A stretch of 7,950 nt of DNA from Propionibacteriaceae bacterium (GTDB lineage: Bacteria; Actinomycetota; Actinomycetes; Propionibacteriales; Propionibacteriaceae). The notes below the pieces were generated by a model, which saw nothing but the letters and a program-made list of their open reading frames with translations, did not search any database and was not told the origin of the DNA. The stretch lies in contig JAJTCL010000129.1 of NCBI GenBank assembly GCA_021323255.1, forward strand, positions 1 through 7,950. The letters are read 5' to 3'. This document shows positions 6,424-7,950 of the stretch, in pieces. Both the position numbers and the translations under genes were made by a program. Each line of letters starts with the position of its first letter. The first letter of the stretch is position 1.

Positions 6424-7193
6424 CCGTTCCCGGGCCCGCGCTCTTCGCCCGTTACGCCTTCCCGCCCAACTCTCATGGCTACTGCGGACCGAACGATTCA
6501 GCCGCTTTCTTCGAGTACGGTGTCGCCGGAGCTGACGATCGCGGGCTGCGGGCGTTGTCGCAGCAGTTTGCCGGTGCCTGGCCCTACCTGGAGTTGATCG
6601 CCTCGGCCACCGGTGTCGAGGACCCGCTTGACCCGCGCGTCGTCGAGGCCTACTGGGTGGGCAGTCCTCGGCTCGATCAGGTCTCCACGCGCGCCGTGGG
6701 CAACTCGATGGAAGAGCGGTTCCGCCGCATTACCGGCGGCAAGTTCGCCACCCTCACCACCAGCGTGCTTGCCGGGGGCGTGCCCCATCACAGTTTCGCG
6801 GTGTTCTGCATCTACCCCTGGACCGGCCTGTTGAGCGACGGCCGCAAGGCCAAGCATGCGCTGACAGTGCTCGATCGGTGCCGGATCCGCTGGGGCCAGG
6901 TACGTGCCGTAACCGGCGATCAGGTCGTCGTCGAATCCCGCTCGCTCACCTGGGACGGTCGCGTGCTCGGCATTGGAGAACCAGAAGCCGAGACTGTGGT
7001 GCGCTCCATCGACGGCGTCGGCATGATCGGCGATCTGCAAGCCGGTGACTGGGTCTCGTTGCACTGGGAATGGATCTGCGACCGGCTCACCCCTCGGCAG
7101 GTCGGCTACCTCCGCGACTTCACGCACCGCCATCTCCACATTGTGAACGACGGCAACCTACAGGCCGGTCCGGCAGCTCTGCTAGGCAGCTAG
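6420..7193 (+). CDS. DUF6390-like protein with C-terminal HypC-like domain
   Basis: A 257-residue protein, coupled to hypC by a GTGA overlap and the last gene of the operon. The N-terminal two thirds (RYAFPPNSHGYCGPND at residues 11-26, then a helical region to about 105) match a family recalled as DUF6390, which has no known function. The C-terminal part resembles HypC: C154-x4-GQV (154-161) has the same spacing as C2-x4-GQV in HypC, and GDWVSLHWEWICDRL (209-223) parallels GDWVLIHMGFALERI. The interval between these blocks is 50 residues here and 40 in HypC. Unlike HypC, the Cys is internal. H123-H124 and H236/H238/H240 are potential metal ligands. A role as a second, specialised maturation chaperone for this hydrogenase is inferred. 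The HypC-like reading is by eye and unconfirmed. Confidence 0.88.
   Translation: MTVPGPALFARYAFPPNSHGYCGPNDSAAFFEYGVAGADDRGLRALSQQFAGAWPYLELIASATGVEDPLDPRVVEAYWVGSPRLDQVSTRAVGNSMEERFRRITGGKFATLTTSVLAGGVPHHSFAVFCIYPWTGLLSDGRKAKHALTVLDRCRIRWGQVRAVTGDQVVVESRSLTWDGRVLGIGEPEAETVVRSIDGVGMIGDLQAGDWVSLHWEWICDRLTPRQVGYLRDFTHRHLHIVNDGNLQAGPAALLGS
7190..7193. other. Shared CTAG at convergent stop codons
   Basis: The plus-strand operon ends with TAG at 7191-7193, and the minus-strand TOBE frame ends with TAG read from 7192 to 7190. Because CTAG is its own complement, the two stops overlap. No hairpin-plus-T-run terminator lies between the two transcription units. Confidence 0.8.
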
Positions 7194-7411
7194 TCGCTTG
7201 CTGTCCCGGCGTCGGCAAGCGGCCAGCACCGCTCCAGGGACCAGCTCACCTCTGCCCCGCGTCGGTGCGCCGGCGGGTCAGGCGTACGAAGGAGCAGCTC
7301 ACCGTCGGAGGTTCGCAGGACGTAGTCGGTGTAGGAACCTCGGAACCAGACGTCGACGACTACGCCCGTCCGATCGCCGCCCAACCGGACCCAGTCGGGC
7401 CGGATCAACAC
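7190..7411 (-). pseudogene. Detached TOBE-domain end of the ABC transporter ATPase
   Basis: An open frame of 73 residues reading VLIRPDWVRLGGD, then VVVDVWFRGSYTDYVLRT. This is the C-terminal TOBE segment expected at the end of importer-type ABC ATPases. It lies in a different frame from the ATPase core (7299-7950). The core reads through AEPVS at about 7412, exactly where this segment begins, so the two are pieces of one ancestral gene. The linker of several dozen residues usually found between them is absent, which points to a deletion that was not a multiple of three. A GGAG at 7422-7419, 7 bases before the GTG at 7411, could allow the piece to be translated separately, but that may be chance. 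A sequencing error is the alternative for the frame change, though not for the missing linker. Confidence 0.65.
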
Positions 7412-7950
7412 TGACTGGCTCCGCGTAGAGCTGCTGCGGAGAGCCGTTCTGGATCACCCGGCCGCCGATCAGCAGCGCGACTCGGTCGGCCAACCCGAGA
7501 GCCTCGGCCGCGTCGTGGGTGGCGTAGATGGCTGCCGTGCCGGACTCGCGCCGGCGGGCGGCCAGCTCAGCAAAGAAGACGTCACGTACTTGGGCGTCGA
7601 GATGGGCTGTCGGCTCGTCGAAGAGGTAGAGCGCTGCCTCGCGGGCCATTGCCCGGGCCAAGCCCACCCGCTGCTGCTCACCGCCCGACAGCTGGGCCGG
7701 TTTCCGGTCCGCGAGCGGTCCGATACCGAGTCGCTCCAGGATGCCCCTCGCCTGATCCCGCGCCGGCCCCGGGCGTACGCCCCTTCGCCGCAGCGGATAG
7801 GTGACGGTGTCGATCGCCGTAAGGTGTGGCCAGAGTCCGTAGTCCTGGAAAACGAAGGCGATGTCCCGGCGTTCTGGCGGCTCAGTGTGACCCGGCGCTG
7901 CAACGTTGCGGCCAGCGAGCAGGACTTCTCCGCTGTTGATCGGCAGGAAG
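7299..7950 (-). CDS. ABC importer ATPase subunit, 5' partial, frame-shifted C-terminus
   Basis: The ATP-hydrolysing subunit of an ABC importer, transcribed towards the hydrogenase operon. The window edge removes the N-terminus and Walker A. Visible in order are FLPINSGEVLLAG (the strand after Walker A), the Q-loop FQDYGLWPHLT near 7847, the signature LSGGEQQRV at about 7691-7665, Walker B LYLFDEP near 7620, the D-loop AHLDAQ, and the H-loop IYATHD. The frame is open to the edge with no in-frame ATG, GTG or TTG between 7667 and 7950, so the true start is outside. After QQLYAEPVS the frame runs through about 36 out-of-frame, Arg-rich residues to a stop, while the TOBE domain continues in another frame. 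The nucleotide-binding core seems intact, so a shortened protein might still work. The Q-loop resembles Fe3+- or polyamine-type importers; the substrate is unknown. It is unrelated to the hydrogenase by orientation. Confidence 0.85.
   Translation of the reverse strand, partial: FLPINSGEVLLAGRNVAAPGHTEPPERRDIAFVFQDYGLWPHLTAIDTVTYPLRRRGVRPGPARDQARGILERLGIGPLADRKPAQLSGGEQQRVGLARAMAREAALYLFDEPTAHLDAQVRDVFFAELAARRRESGTAAIYATHDAAEALGLADRVALLIGGRVIQNGSPQQLYAEPVSVDPARLGPVGRRSDGRSRRRLVPRFLHRLRPANLRR

Noticed and set aside
7070..7428. Plus-strand frames of 114 and 76 residues over the end of the operon and the ABC gene
   Set aside because: They are Arg/Pro/Ala-rich, lack a ribosome binding site and are antisense to a recognisable TOBE domain.
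7469..7903. 144-residue minus-strand frame overlapping the ABC ATPase
   Set aside because: The other frame contains the Q-loop, signature, Walker B and H-loop in order; this one is Ser/Arg/Thr-rich shadow coding.

Overview
This window reads as a high-GC actinobacterial chromosome segment. Third codon positions are mostly G or C, GTG starts are common, and genes are chained by 4-base ATGA/GTGA overlaps. The genus cannot be read from the sequence. The left 7.2 kb is the downstream part of an uptake [NiFe]-hydrogenase operon on the plus strand. It opens inside the catalytic large subunit, which resembles the group 1h ('actinobacterial', Hhy-type, high-affinity H2-scavenging) enzymes. The small subunit, the large-subunit N-terminus and the operon promoter lie off the left edge.

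After the large subunit (1-1286) comes a NifU-domain protein with an altered Rieske-like C-terminus (1297-2259, HhyE-like). Next are three proteins of uncharacterised, hydrogenase-associated type: a Cys-cluster protein (2256-2897, DUF5947-like), a second 213-residue protein (2894-3535, DUF6084-like) and a 458-residue protein (3532-4908). A run of small genes follows: a 39-residue single-pass membrane protein (4905-5024) and two disordered acidic proteins (5065-5271 and 5308-5637). All three have unusually strong ribosome binding sites. The maturation end then follows: an M52-type hydrogenase protease (5634-6170), the HypC chaperone (6178-6423), and a 257-residue DUF6390-like protein (6420-7193) whose C-terminal part looks like a second, diverged HypC domain.

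The inferred job of the cluster is to make and attach one H2-oxidising enzyme. HypC delivers the Fe(CN)2CO unit to the large-subunit precursor. The protease can remove the 21-residue tail after the DPCxxCxxH motif once nickel is in. The NifU/Rieske-like protein is a candidate for Fe-S delivery or electron transfer. The small membrane protein is a candidate anchor or partner at the membrane. The DUF proteins have no known biochemistry.

The right end (7190-7950) is a convergent, unrelated gene on the minus strand: the ATPase of an ABC importer, cut by the window edge before Walker A. Its C-terminal TOBE segment is in another frame and appears to have lost the linker before it, so the gene is probably damaged or shortened. 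The two convergent genes share a CTAG at their stop codons, with no room for a terminator between them. No tRNA, rRNA, CRISPR, insertion sequence or long repeat was seen, and no gene-free stretch exceeds about 40 bases.
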